The translations under genes and the position numbers were made by a program. This document shows positions 41,991-51,880 of a stretch of 64,000 bases of DNA, in pieces. Source of the DNA: Campylorhamphus procurvoides (lineage: Eukaryota; Chordata; Aves; Passeriformes; Dendrocolaptidae). Under the pieces are notes generated by a model. It searched no databases. It had not been told where the DNA came from and worked only from the letters and a program-made list of their open reading frames with translations. Where the stretch lies: NCBI GenBank assembly GCA_013396655.1, contig WBMV01003346.1:5314-69313 (forward strand). Direction: 5' to 3'. Every line of letters starts with the position of its first letter. Position 1 is the first letter of the stretch.

Positions 41991-42764
41991 TTGTTCCCCA
42001 AGTGCAAGCTCTGTCCTGGTACTCCCTCCCTCCATTCCCTATCCCTCTGACAGTCCGGGAAAACCGACTCCTGCTTCCCGACACAAGCACTCCCCAGGGT
42101 AGGGCCCGCACACCCCGCACCTCCCGGGACACAGACACACAGACACAGACNNNNNNNNNNNNNNNNNNNNNNNNNNNNNNNNNNNNCCCCCCCACACCCA
42201 CCAACACACACTCCCGCCCCGGGCCTGCTCTACGCGCATGCGCTCGCGGCACGGTTCCTCCATCCCCACCCCGATCCCACTCCCGATCCCGCTCCCGATC
42301 CCAATCCTGCTCCCGCCGCTCCGCTGCCCTCCTGGCCCTGCCCGTTCTCCAGCCCCGGCCCGGCTGCACGGCCTGCGCCGCCCCAGCCGCCCCCAGCTCC
42401 GCTTCGCAGTCACCTTTCCCCGCGCCGAGCCCGCAGGAAGGCCCGCCTCGCCAGGAAGGGAGGAGCCGCCTGCCCGGGCCGGGCCGTCCCTGTGGGCAGG
42501 GGGTCCGAGCGGGCCGGGGTGTCCCTGTGGGCCCTGGGGTCACATGCAGGTTTGCCTCCACAGAATCAATGAGGGTGCAAAAGAGGCCTGAGGCCAACCT
42601 GTGGTCGGGCACCACCATGTCAGCCAGCCCATGGCAGTGAGTGCCACGTCCAGCCTTCCCTTAAACACCTCCAGGGACGGTGACGCCACCACCTCCCCGC
42701 GCAGCCCATTCCAATAGCTAATCACACTTCTGTCAGGAAATTCGTCCTAATGTGAAGAAATCCT
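41972..42764. repeat. Tandem duplicate copy 1 (with N run)
   Basis: Starts GAAACTTACGGCCACTGCC and ends TGTGAAGAAATCCT. It holds a 36-base N run at 42151-42186 in a CA/GA-rich stretch. Corresponds base for base, as far as I could compare, to 42766-43539. The 19-base length difference is exactly explained by 36 Ns standing for 17 real bases in the other copy. Confidence 0.93.
42151..42186. other. Assembly gap of 36 N
   Basis: Run of N inside an ACAGACAC-type low-complexity stretch. The second copy of the block shows 17 bases here (ATACAGACAGACACACA). Confidence 0.99.
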
Positions 42765-42765
42765 N

Positions 42766-43539
42766 GAAACTTACGGCCACTGCCTTGTTCCCCAAGTGCA
42801 AGCTCTGTCCTGGTACTCCCTCCCTCCATTCCCTATCCCTCTGACAGTCCGGGAAAACCGACTCCTGCTTCCCGACACAAGCACTCCCCAGGGTAGGGCC
42901 CGCACACCCCGCACCTCCCGGGACACAGACACACAGACACAGACATACAGACAGACACACACCCCCCCACACCCACCAACACACACTCCCGCCCCGGGCC
43001 TGCTCTACGCGCATGCGCTCGCGGCACGGTTCCTCCATCCCCACCCCGATCCCACTCCCGATCCCGCTCCCGATCCCAATCCTGCTCCCGCCGCTCCGCT
43101 GCCCTCCTGGCCCTGCCCGTTCTCCAGCCCCGGCCCGGCTGCACGGCCTGCGCCGCCCCAGCCGCCCCCAGCTCCGCTTCGCAGTCACCTTTCCCCGCGC
43201 CGAGCCCGCAGGAAGGCCCGCCTCGCCAGGAAGGGAGGAGCCGCCTGCCCGGGCCGGGCCGTCCCTGTGGGCAGGGGGTCCGAGCGGGCCGGGGTGTCCC
43301 TGTGGGCCCTGGGGTCACATGCAGGTTTGCCTCCACAGAATCAATGAGGGTGCAAAAGAGGCCTGAGGCCAACCTGTGGTCGGGCACCACCATGTCAGCC
43401 AGCCCATGGCAGTGAGTGCCACGTCCAGCCTTCCCTTAAACACCTCCAGGGACGGTGACGCCACCACCTCCCCGCGCAGCCCATTCCAATAGCTAATCAC
43501 ACTTCTGTCAGGAAATTCGTCCTAATGTGAAGAAATCCT
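42766..43539. repeat. Tandem duplicate copy 2
   Basis: Second copy of the block at 41972-42764, separated from it by a single N at 42765. It continues past the repeat end without a break into CR1-like sequence (43540-43560), so it is the copy connected to the right flank. Copy 1 is connected to the left flank. Confidence 0.93.
42960..43320 (-). promoter_or_regulatory. GNE: CpG-rich block, probable GNE promoter and non-coding first exon
   Basis: GC- and CpG-rich (for example CTACGCGCATGCGCTCGCGG, CCCCGCGCCGAGCCCGC), with a 12-bp degenerate tandem of CCCGATCCC(A/G)CT near 43043-43095. The same block is in copy 1 at about 42187-42545. It lies about 5.3 kb before the first recognised GNE coding exon, on the expected side. 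On the minus strand GGGGAAAG|GTGACT (boundary at 43189 in copy 2, 42414 in copy 1) is a possible donor of a non-coding first exon. The promoter role is inferred from position and composition only. Confidence 0.5.
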
Positions 43540-43560
43540 TCCTAACGAGGAACCGTATCC
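43330..43560 (-). mobile_element. CR1-like fragment, right of CpG block
   Basis: Contains CR1 landmarks in reverse complement: CATGTCAGCCAGCCCATGGC, CACCTCCAGGGACGGTGACG, CCACCACCTCCC, CAGCCCATTCCAATAGCTAATCAC and GAAGAAATCCTTCCTAA. On the minus strand this reads as the usual CR1 3' region. The same fragment is at 42555-42764 in copy 1. Confidence 0.8.
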
Positions 43561-43586
43561 TTGAGTCAGGATAGCCTCTTCCCGTA

Positions 43587-43607
43587 GGGGTATATATGGA
43601 ATACCCC
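43587..43607. other. Inverted repeat GGGGTAT / ATACCCC
   Basis: Perfect 7-bp inverted repeat with a 7-base spacer, just outside the duplicated block. It could form a hairpin or be a dimeric protein site. No known function. Confidence 0.4.
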
Positions 43608-46600
43608 GCAACGCGTATCGGAGCAATCCGGTTAAAAACTGCTGGATGATCTCACAGCTTTGGTGGGGACTGCTGTCGTGTTAAGTCGTTTTAACGTGAG
43701 GGCTGTCAGAGAACTGCGGGGTTGCTGTAGGAGATGCACGGCGAGGACAGATGCAGCCCACAGCAGTGCGTGGAAGAGCAAGGCAGATGCCTGATACTGC
43801 AGGCTGTGAGGAACTGCATCCCTGCACAGTCAGAGCACCTGCCAGCAGCTCATGAAGAGCGTCTGCGTGTGATGCAGAATTCCACATTAATTCAGCCAAG
43901 AGTGCCTGTGTTTCTTTAATGATGACTTCGCTGGCCTGTGGCACAATCAAAAAAGGTGTTAAACAAGTTGTTAAATGAGCTGTCAGGTATTGCTTGTCAT
44001 CTGTGTGTTCCAGTTGACTGTAAAAGAGATGTGGTTTGTTTTCTCAAGCTGGGTGTGTTTTGGGGTCAGAGTGGTCTCACATGACTGAGATGGCTATGAC
44101 TTGGATCCTAGTTCAATACCCTAGGCACCATGTGTAACAACAGCAACCTATGCCCCCTATATTCTGCTACGGAATCACCTAACTAAAACATTTTGGTAGC
44201 TGGTGTCGCACCATCCCAGTACAATGAGAATTCTTCATCCATTTTTATTCCCTGAGAAGTATCACGTTTGTGTGGCTGACAGTCTAATGTGGTAGGGCCA
44301 AACACCTGAACAAGCCTGTCCAATGTTCAGCTATTTGGTACCTGCACTTTGACACAGTTTTTTCACCCAGATTGTATATTTGTCCATCCATATAATATCT
44401 GAGGTGTCTCAAATCCCTCTTATTTTCACCCTCTAATTCTTAGAAAAATTAGCTATGAGACCAACTCCCATGTCTGCCATACCTAAAAGAAAATAGATGC
44501 AAAGAACAGCATAGTTGCATTCCTGGCCTTTACCAGAGAAAAAGACAACTTTTCCAGCAGTTACAAATATTTGTTTAGAAAGATTTTGAGAAACAAATAC
44601 TGAAGTCTTCAACTAGGAAAAATAATCTTAAATGGGGATTATTAAAGCAAAAACCCTTTAAAACTTGCCCTTGGGAATTTAAAATTATGAACTGTTTCCC
44701 AAGATGGCTAGAAAGAACATCTTACTGTGATGTTCAGAAAGCCCTCGGACAGCTGTGATTCAATGAGTCATAGCTCCTCAAAGAGTCCATGTTTAGAGAC
44801 TATCACAGCACACCCACTTCTTAAATTACCAGGGACCTTCACTTGAAATACTGACCAGAGGTAGTAATAGCAACTGGGAGGCACCTTAGGTACAACTCAT
44901 GTCCCATTTAAACTGTTTTCATTGTTCTCTGCATCAGTAGATTTCCTTACGCATAATGCACATTGCTTAAAAACCGATGTGCATTCTGGAAATGTCATTA
45001 TAAGTGAATATGAATTGTCTCCTCTAAATGCTTTTGGGTTATGATAAGCTCACCAGTGTATCTACAGCTGGTTTCACTGAAACAAAATGCTGAGGAAGGG
45101 CCTGAATCATATTTGAGCACAAGTGTATGGAAGTGTGAATATGGACAGATTCTGATTTATACTAGTGCTATCACACCTAGGACCAACTGCATTGAGAGTT
45201 AATTATTCTTACAAGAGCATCAGTGCATCTCTTAGTGTGATTTTTCTGGAAATGTTCTAATGGTGTTTCAGCATGTTGCAGCATGATTTGCAGAAGAAGG
45301 GAGAAAGTTTATGCTCCTTTTGATTATTTCTCCCCCACAGACCTCATGTATTACATAAATTAGATGAAATTTATCTTGTTAGCTGAGTGAGCTTTGCCTC
45401 GAGTCTTTCCAGCAGGGAGACAAATGCTATGCAGGGAGATGGGAGAAGCCTCAGCCCATGATCTGACTGTTCCAGTCAGTCTTATGCTTTTCTGCTCAAA
45501 ATCTCTAAAGACACTGTGAAGAGAGTCTCCTGTCCTTGCAACAGTGGTGGGGCTCATTAGAGGAGCAGGGTCCCAGTATCCAGATAGTTCATTGGTCCTC
45601 TCCTTATCAAAAAGTTGTGCAGAAATGGTAAAGGCCCTGCAGAGACTAAACAGATACCAGTGCAAAAAATGTTGGGAAATGCTGGACATGAGGAGCTTAC
45701 TTCTTTAAAGAGAGGCCATGTTTCTTAAGGTTTGAACAGAAGAACCAAGATCAGCTGGTTTGGTTTGCAGCTGGCTTAGACTCATTGGAAAGCCATCCTG
45801 AAAGAGGTGGAAGGTGCGAAACTGGGATTGTCTGTGTATGACTATGTCCAGATAGTGTGGCCAGACTGAGTCAGTAACACTATGATCTTCTGCAGCTGTG
45901 CTAAGCACTGCATTACTTCTTCCCTCCTGACAGCAAAGACATATTACCTTTTACATCAACATCTACATGCGGCAGATCTTCAATTACTTCTCTCCTTAAC
46001 TCTTCATTAATGTCCATTTTATATATGCCAAAACAGCTGCTGAGTGTAAGAACATGAAAACTTATGCTAAGATTTTCAAAAGCAGCTGTCCATGTCAATT
46101 CTGTACTGTCCAGCCTAAAAATCTGAAAGCAACTTCAGTTTTAAAGGTAAGAATTATAGTGCTTTCAGAAGAGCAGGTCCCTCTGACACAGTCAAACTAG
46201 TAACCACTGAAGATTCTCACACAGCAATGCTCAGTGTTGCGAAGGCACTCCATTATAAATACCCCTTATAGGAGAAGACCAAGTAACACATACTGCACAA
46301 GATAAGAAGAGTATAAACAGATACACACACTAGGGAAAGCATAACAAGTTTTATCTTCCTGTATTTCCTGGTTGCTCTTCCATATGCTATGCAGTTAATA
46401 CTAACTGTAAGCAACCTCATGACAGCTTGTATCTGATGTTCCAGAGAAACGGAAGAGATCACAATGACATAGATGTGACACAGAGGGAAATACGGGGGTT
46501 TATTCTCTCCCCAATCACAACACAGATCTTTCACATCTTTGCTCAGTGTCTAACACTAACACAAAATGGGGATCTGCTTGTAGGTAAGATTATTAGGCAC

Positions 46601-46744
46601 AGAATTCCCAGCCAAGGGAGAGGAAATAAAAAACTATTTGAAAATTTGTTGCCTGTCTTTGGGAAGATACCATTCAAAAAAACCCGAAAACAAACAATGA
46701 AGCTGGTGAAAGCAGCTTTCTTAAGAGGAGCAGCTGAGGGAGCT
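43608..46744. other. Intergenic, no gene recognised
   Basis: 3.1 kb of mostly AT-rich DNA. Three neighbouring minus-strand ORFs (45360-45689, 45705-45908, 45913-46098) do not resemble a known protein and do not share phase or convincing splice sites. No repeat family recognised. Confidence 0.5.
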
Positions 46745-47018
46745 TATAGCTCTCTACATATACCTGAAAGGTTGTAGCAAGGCTGGGATCAGTCTCTTCG
46801 CCAAAGTAACAAGTGACAGGACAAGAGGAAATGGCCTCAAGGTGTGCACCAGTGGAGGTTTATTATTAAATATTCAGAAATACTTATTCACCGAAAGGGC
46901 TATCAAGCATTGTAACTGGCTGCCCAAGGAAGTGCTGGAGTCCCCATCCCTAGAGGTATTTAAAAGATATGTATATGTGGCACTTAGGGACAAAATTTAG
47001 TGTTTAGACTTGGCAGTG
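46745..47018 (+). mobile_element. CR1 LINE 3' fragment, left half of a split copy
   Basis: + strand CR1 landmarks in order: TAGCTCTCTACATATACCTGAAAGG, GACAGGACAAGAGGAAATGGCC, TTCACCGAAAGGGCTATCAAGCATTG, CTGCCCAAGGAAGTGCTGGAGTC and TAGACTTGGCAGTG. It stops abruptly at about 47018. The rest of the 3' end resumes at about 47510. Confidence 0.93.
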
Positions 47019-47509
47019 CCCTAGGATTTTTATGTATTTGTGGATTTTAGGATTTTATATATGTGTAAATTTTTATATAGCTGTACAGTTTCTCACACTT
47101 GAGGCAGCAGATAACAGTTGCTAACAGTTTCTTATGGTTTGTGTCACATTCCTGAATTTCTGTTCAATGGTCTTTTCAAGGAAGAAGATTTCAACAAGGA
47201 CATCTTGTTTGGGACAAATGCCCCTGGATTGGAATAATCAGATGTATTGTAGTCAAAGCAAGATATGAGGCCAAGAACCCTTTGAAGGGGCTCCAATGGG
47301 GTAGTTCTGAGGGTGTTACCAAGGCAAAAGGTTTTCAGTCTGGATGTACACATTAGATATGATAATTAAGTAGTGTTACCAATTTGTAAGAACCCTATAC
47401 TAGGTGTGCACCTGTGTACTCTGTGCACCTGAAAGCTGTCATTAAAGAGCTGCTCTCTACCTGTGGTAATATTGTCTCAAAAGCTTTTTTTCCTTGATTT
47501 TAGGCAACA
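47019..47509. mobile_element. ~490-bp LTR-like insertion in CR1
   Basis: This segment interrupts CR1 exactly between GGCAGTG and CTGGGTTAATGG, which are adjacent in intact copies. It starts TGCCCTAGGATTTT and ends in TTTTAGGCA..., loosely inverted ends. It carries an ATTAAA signal near its right part (~47442), followed by T-rich sequence. Size and poly(A) signal fit a solo LTR of an endogenous retrovirus, but I do not recognise the family and see no clear target duplication, so the type is an inference. Confidence 0.5.
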
Positions 47510-47576
47510 CTGGGTTAATGGTTGGACTCAATGACCTTTAAAGTTCTTTTCTAATCTAAATAATTCTATGATTTTG
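47510..47576 (+). mobile_element. CR1 3' terminus, right half of the split copy
   Basis: CTGGGTTAATGGTTGGACTC, AATGACCTTTAAAGTTCTTTTC and the terminal AATAATTCTATGATTTTGTG: the last ~65 bases of CR1, continuing 46745-47018. Confidence 0.9.
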
Positions 47577-50500
47577 TGTTAAAATTCGGTGCATTAAAAC
47601 CCAGGTAACAAGCAGAGCTGTGAATCTCATTGACATAACTAGAAATTATGTAATAATAAATATAATCACTATTTTCTTTAGAGTTGTCAATGTTCTGTAA
47701 CAGATAAACAGTCTCTTTTATCTTATTGGAAGGATGGCATATTCTGATGGCATATACTGCATTACAATATAATTGCATTTGCATATATCCTATAAAATTT
47801 GAGTCAAGTTTATCTTTAGGTAAAGTTGTAGGATGTGATTGATGCATGGCATAAAAAGCAACCTCCATTCTTGGGGATTCCTTGATCAGGGGTGTGTGTG
47901 GAGGTGGGATAATATCCATCTGAAACTGGAAACAAAGAACTGGAAAGAGTGCTGGAGACCTCAACAGGGTTGTTTTTCTTTTTTATTTTGTCCATTTCAT
48001 TCAATCTCTAACAACATGAGCCTTTGTCTTAATTTCAGCTGATAAAAAAGCACAAAATTTTTCTTTCCCACTCCCTCTCTCTAAAAATACTGAAACTGAC
48101 CCAATTTTTACTGTCATCATGTGACTTGCTCTGCTTGTGTGATCAGTTTAATCCTTCAAAAGGATCTGTTTTCTTGTAGTAAGAGGAGTTAAGATTATGG
48201 CTTGTCTGTTTCTTCTGAAGCTCCAGTTCTTGTTCAGTCCTTCTGGAATAACTATGATTGCTGTTGCTGATTATTGCTAATTTCTAATTTTAAGGGATAA
48301 TAATGCTATTAGATAATTTAAAAAATCTGCTAAGCAGAGATCTAATGTCAGGACTGAAGAATTAAAATACTAAATATTTTAGTGTTTCCACCTTTTTCAA
48401 TATTAAGTTAATTACTCATGTGTAGTTTGTGGGCTTTGGGTACTAATGGCATTAAGACAAAAAATGTGATTAAAGAAGAAAATGTGAATGCAAAGTTACA
48501 ATTACAGTACAAGCATATAGTTAGTTTACAATTTTAAAGACAGATGAGGAAATTTTGAGAGAGAATATAATGTAGCAGTAACTACCCTTCACTAAGTCTA
48601 AATTCTCCTGCCTTGGAAGCTTGTAACACACTAAGTATTACTGGTGAGTCATTAAAATGTCTCCTTTAACCATGTAACTCTCAGAGTAATCTTATATCCT
48701 ACACTATAATGTAGCCACCATAATTTTCTGAAACAATTTCAGATTTTCCACCGGAGAAGGCTTGCAGAGATGTAACAGAAGGCTCAGGCAAAAGTCAAAA
48801 GCACAGTGGTATCAAGCATTACACAAAAGTACATCTTTGGTTTTAATTCTGGGTCAAAAAATGTCCTAATTTTTTGTTTGGAATATCTATAGCCCTTATT
48901 TTTATTACAAGCGATGTCCAGAAACAGACTTGTTTTTCCAAACAAGAAACTAAAGTCAAGGAAAAGTAAAAGGGGTGCTATCTCTAAGGAGTGCATACAA
49001 AGCCTTCAACCAACAAACCTTCTCTAAATGTGCTTTATTTGGACAGTAAATCAGGATCTTGGTGTTGAAGAGCAGATCTCTGGAATGCAGGATGACATAT
49101 AGGAAAAAAAACCAAAAAACCCACATGTTAAATTACTATTTACTTCTTTCCTTCCTTCTTTTTGATACTTATCTGGGAAAAAAGTCATATGAAGAACATC
49201 TGAGTCAGCTGTTATTCTAGGATAGTCTAATTTTCTCAGCTGGATTTGCTACCCATGTTATTTTATGAAAGCTTTGATTTAGTACTGGATGTTTTAATGA
49301 AAGTCCAGAATCACAGAGAAATATAAGTAACCACTAAAATATTTCCTGATTTTGTAGGAAGGGGAACCCTTCCAAAATAGATGTTCTATCTTCAACACAC
49401 AAATATAGACTGTGCCGAAACCCTCCAAGAAAGATCACACAATATTAAGAACGTAGCAGCCTATTTTTGCAAGGCCTTCTATGTGCCAGGGTGTAGGAAT
49501 TTACTCAAAATCATGTGGACACAGATAATTTTCTGACTGGCCCACATGCTAAGGTAGTATTTGTAAGAAACTCAGCAGAATGTCCCTGACATTTGGCTAA
49601 TGAGAATCCATGTTGTGAGAGGCTCTCTCTTTTATTTTCATGGTGCTTTTTGAAACCCTCTTGTGTGTCTCTGAAAAGCAGTTATGAAATGCTGATATTG
49701 TGTAGCATGCTTTCAAGCCTGTATTTTGTCATACAAAGTTCTATGATCCATCTCAATCTTTTACAATGAAATTGTAAGAAAAAGCATCCAATCTGAACAG
49801 GATTTTGAGAAGGATATTTTCATATTTTCAAAGCTAAGTAATTAGTGGAAAACCCACTGTGATTGGTGTCTACCACATGAAATCATGCTGGTTTATGGAA
49901 AAGATTATGGGGATCCTTGACTCTGTCCTCGTGTCCATTTTACATAGCCCATAAAAATCCCCTCTCTGTAGACAGCACAGTGTTGATGGGAATCAACTTT
50001 CCTTATTATTTCTCCTAGTGTGGGCCACCAACCTTCTTACCAGCTAAAATTCCCCAGGATGCAGGTAGACTTGTGAAGTGTGACGTACTTAAGGAGCAAT
50101 GCAGCAGAAGTGAGAAACCTTTTGCTAGAAGAGTGCTCCCAAGACAAAAAGTCCACTTAGTTCTGGTGCAGTAACATTCTAATTTAAAGTCTTGGGGGAT
50201 ATGCAAACATTCTATAGTTTTTATCAGCACCTTTGATTTCCTTAATATGAATGGGGAGCCTTCTTAATTTTCACTTTTATCCCTGAGTTAGTTTACTCTT
50301 TAGCATCTGATGTACTGACATGGTGGCATGAAATCTGGACTCAGAACACCATAAGAAAACACTGCTACGAGAGGGCAAAACCAGTCAATTAATTTCTTAC
50401 TTAGAAATAAGTAAAACAGATATATTTTCAGTGTTTTTTGGAAATCCATTTCCTAAATCTGAGTCTTAGATGGTTGCCTTCACTGGTAAATATCCAAGGT

Positions 50501-51430
50501 GGTATTTCTCAACATCTCCAGATTTAGGGGAGACCTAATGCCAAATCTGAAGTCAAAGCTGATTTGGGAAGCAAGAGGAAAGGGAGGATATGTAAAGAGA
50601 CACTTCAGAGAAAGAAGATTCAAATGGAACAGGCCTTCTTTGCAAAATAGGCACACAACTTTTGCTTTGTATTTTGGCAAACATCACCTCTGAGGTCTTT
50701 TCCACACCTTCCATGGATGCAGAGAGCAATAGCCCCTAGAAGCTTAAAACAGCCAACAGGCAGCCACAAAACCTGCTCCACAGGTGGCAAAGTAAATGGC
50801 CTCGGGCAACAGCATGGGCAGAACTACTTCCTGCACTGGGAGTGCTGGCTAAGGGTAAGGAATCAGGACTATCTTCGTGTGCCTTGGAATGATCTTTGTC
50901 CACTATCCAGTGCCATCTTCCCAGCCTTTCTGGACTTGCTATCCTTCTCTCTGCTATATGCCTCTTCCCTGCCTTCCCCTCAATGTTGTGTTGACTTCAC
51001 GTGTTAGTTGAATGCCTTCTGAGAAAACCTACCTGAAAAATTACCCCATAGAGCCTAAGTCCCCTTGTTACCCTGCTTGCATTCATGACTCTTCTCCCAA
51101 AACCTGTCCACATTCTACTTCAAAGTGAATCCTTGGAGGGTGCATGCCTTTCTTCCCACTGTGCCCATCTAGCACCTCGCATGGTGGGGCTATTTCTCAT
51201 TGACACAGGTAGATCAGCAAAATAAAACGGATTAACAATTCAAAAACCTTGCTGAGACCACCTTCCAGGTAGTACCCTATTGTGAGTGAGTCTAATTTCT
51301 CATCTCCCAAGTAACAGGCAAGACAATCACAGTGACAAGGAACAGAGAGCTGGCTTTGGGAAGGTCACCGGCTCCCCAGAGCTTGCAATGGCCTGAGTAA
51401 TGATAACAGAACCAGAGAGAATGGGCAAAG
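47577..51430. other. Intergenic, no gene recognised
   Basis: 3.9 kb, AT-rich, with no recognisable exon, RNA or repeat family. ORFs up to 132 codons (47566-47964 minus) overlap the CR1 end or have no domain. Confidence 0.5.
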
Positions 51431-51439
51431 ATTTAGCAC

Positions 51440-51880
51440 CGGTCTCCTGAGGACTTCTGAATGCCGAGCACATCAGCCGGCCCTGCCCTACATCCCATGT
51501 GCCTGATGGAGGAACGGAGGCACCGAGGCGGCTCCCGCGTTGGCCCTGGAGACGGCGCCTGCCGAGCATNGAGAGGCACTCGGGGCCGGGGCTACGGCGG
51601 GACCGCCCCGCAAGCGCCGCCCTCCGCCGGGAGGGGTGCGGGATGCAGGACTGCGCCCGGGCGCTCCGGGATGCGGGGCTGTGCCAGAGCGCTCCGGGAT
51701 GCGGGGCTCTCCCCGGGCTCTCCGGGATGCGGGGCTGTGCCCGGGCGCCCCGGAATGCGGGGCTGGGCATCCCTGCAGGGCAGTATAGGAAGCAGGTCTG
51801 TGCTCCCGCTGCCACCCCGGTGTTGCCCTCGGGTGGCCTCCTGTGTCTGAGGGAGTCGTGCCCCTGCTCGGTACCCCCAG
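51440..51880. promoter_or_regulatory. Isolated CpG-rich patch
   Basis: Sharp rise in G, C and CpG in otherwise AT-rich DNA (GCACCGAGGCGGCTCCCGCG, GCTACGGCGGGACCGCCCCGC). It includes one unresolved base at 51570 and the 28-bp minisatellite. It may be a promoter of an unrecognised transcript, or merely a GC-rich repeat patch. Long ORFs cross it on both strands, as expected from stop-poor GC-rich DNA. Confidence 0.45.
51639..51773. repeat. 28-bp minisatellite, about 4.8 units
   Basis: Units start at 51639, 51667, 51695, 51723 and 51751, each close to CGGGATGCGGGGCTGTGCCC followed by GGGCGCTC. The spacing is exactly 28 bp in all four steps. 28 is not a multiple of 3, so a reading frame through it shifts each unit. 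Confidence 0.95.

Noticed and set aside
41336..43393. Many long overlapping ORFs (up to 213 codons) on both strands
   Set aside because: They lie in GC-rich, stop-poor, duplicated sequence, cross N runs and CR1 remnants, occur in several frames at once and show no recognisable domain.
45360..46098. Three adjacent minus-strand ORFs that might be exons of one gene
   Set aside because: No similarity that I recognise, and no consistent splice sites or phase between them.
51639..51773. Regular repeats considered as a CRISPR array
   Set aside because: The units abut directly with no unique spacers, and the window is vertebrate DNA. It is a minisatellite.
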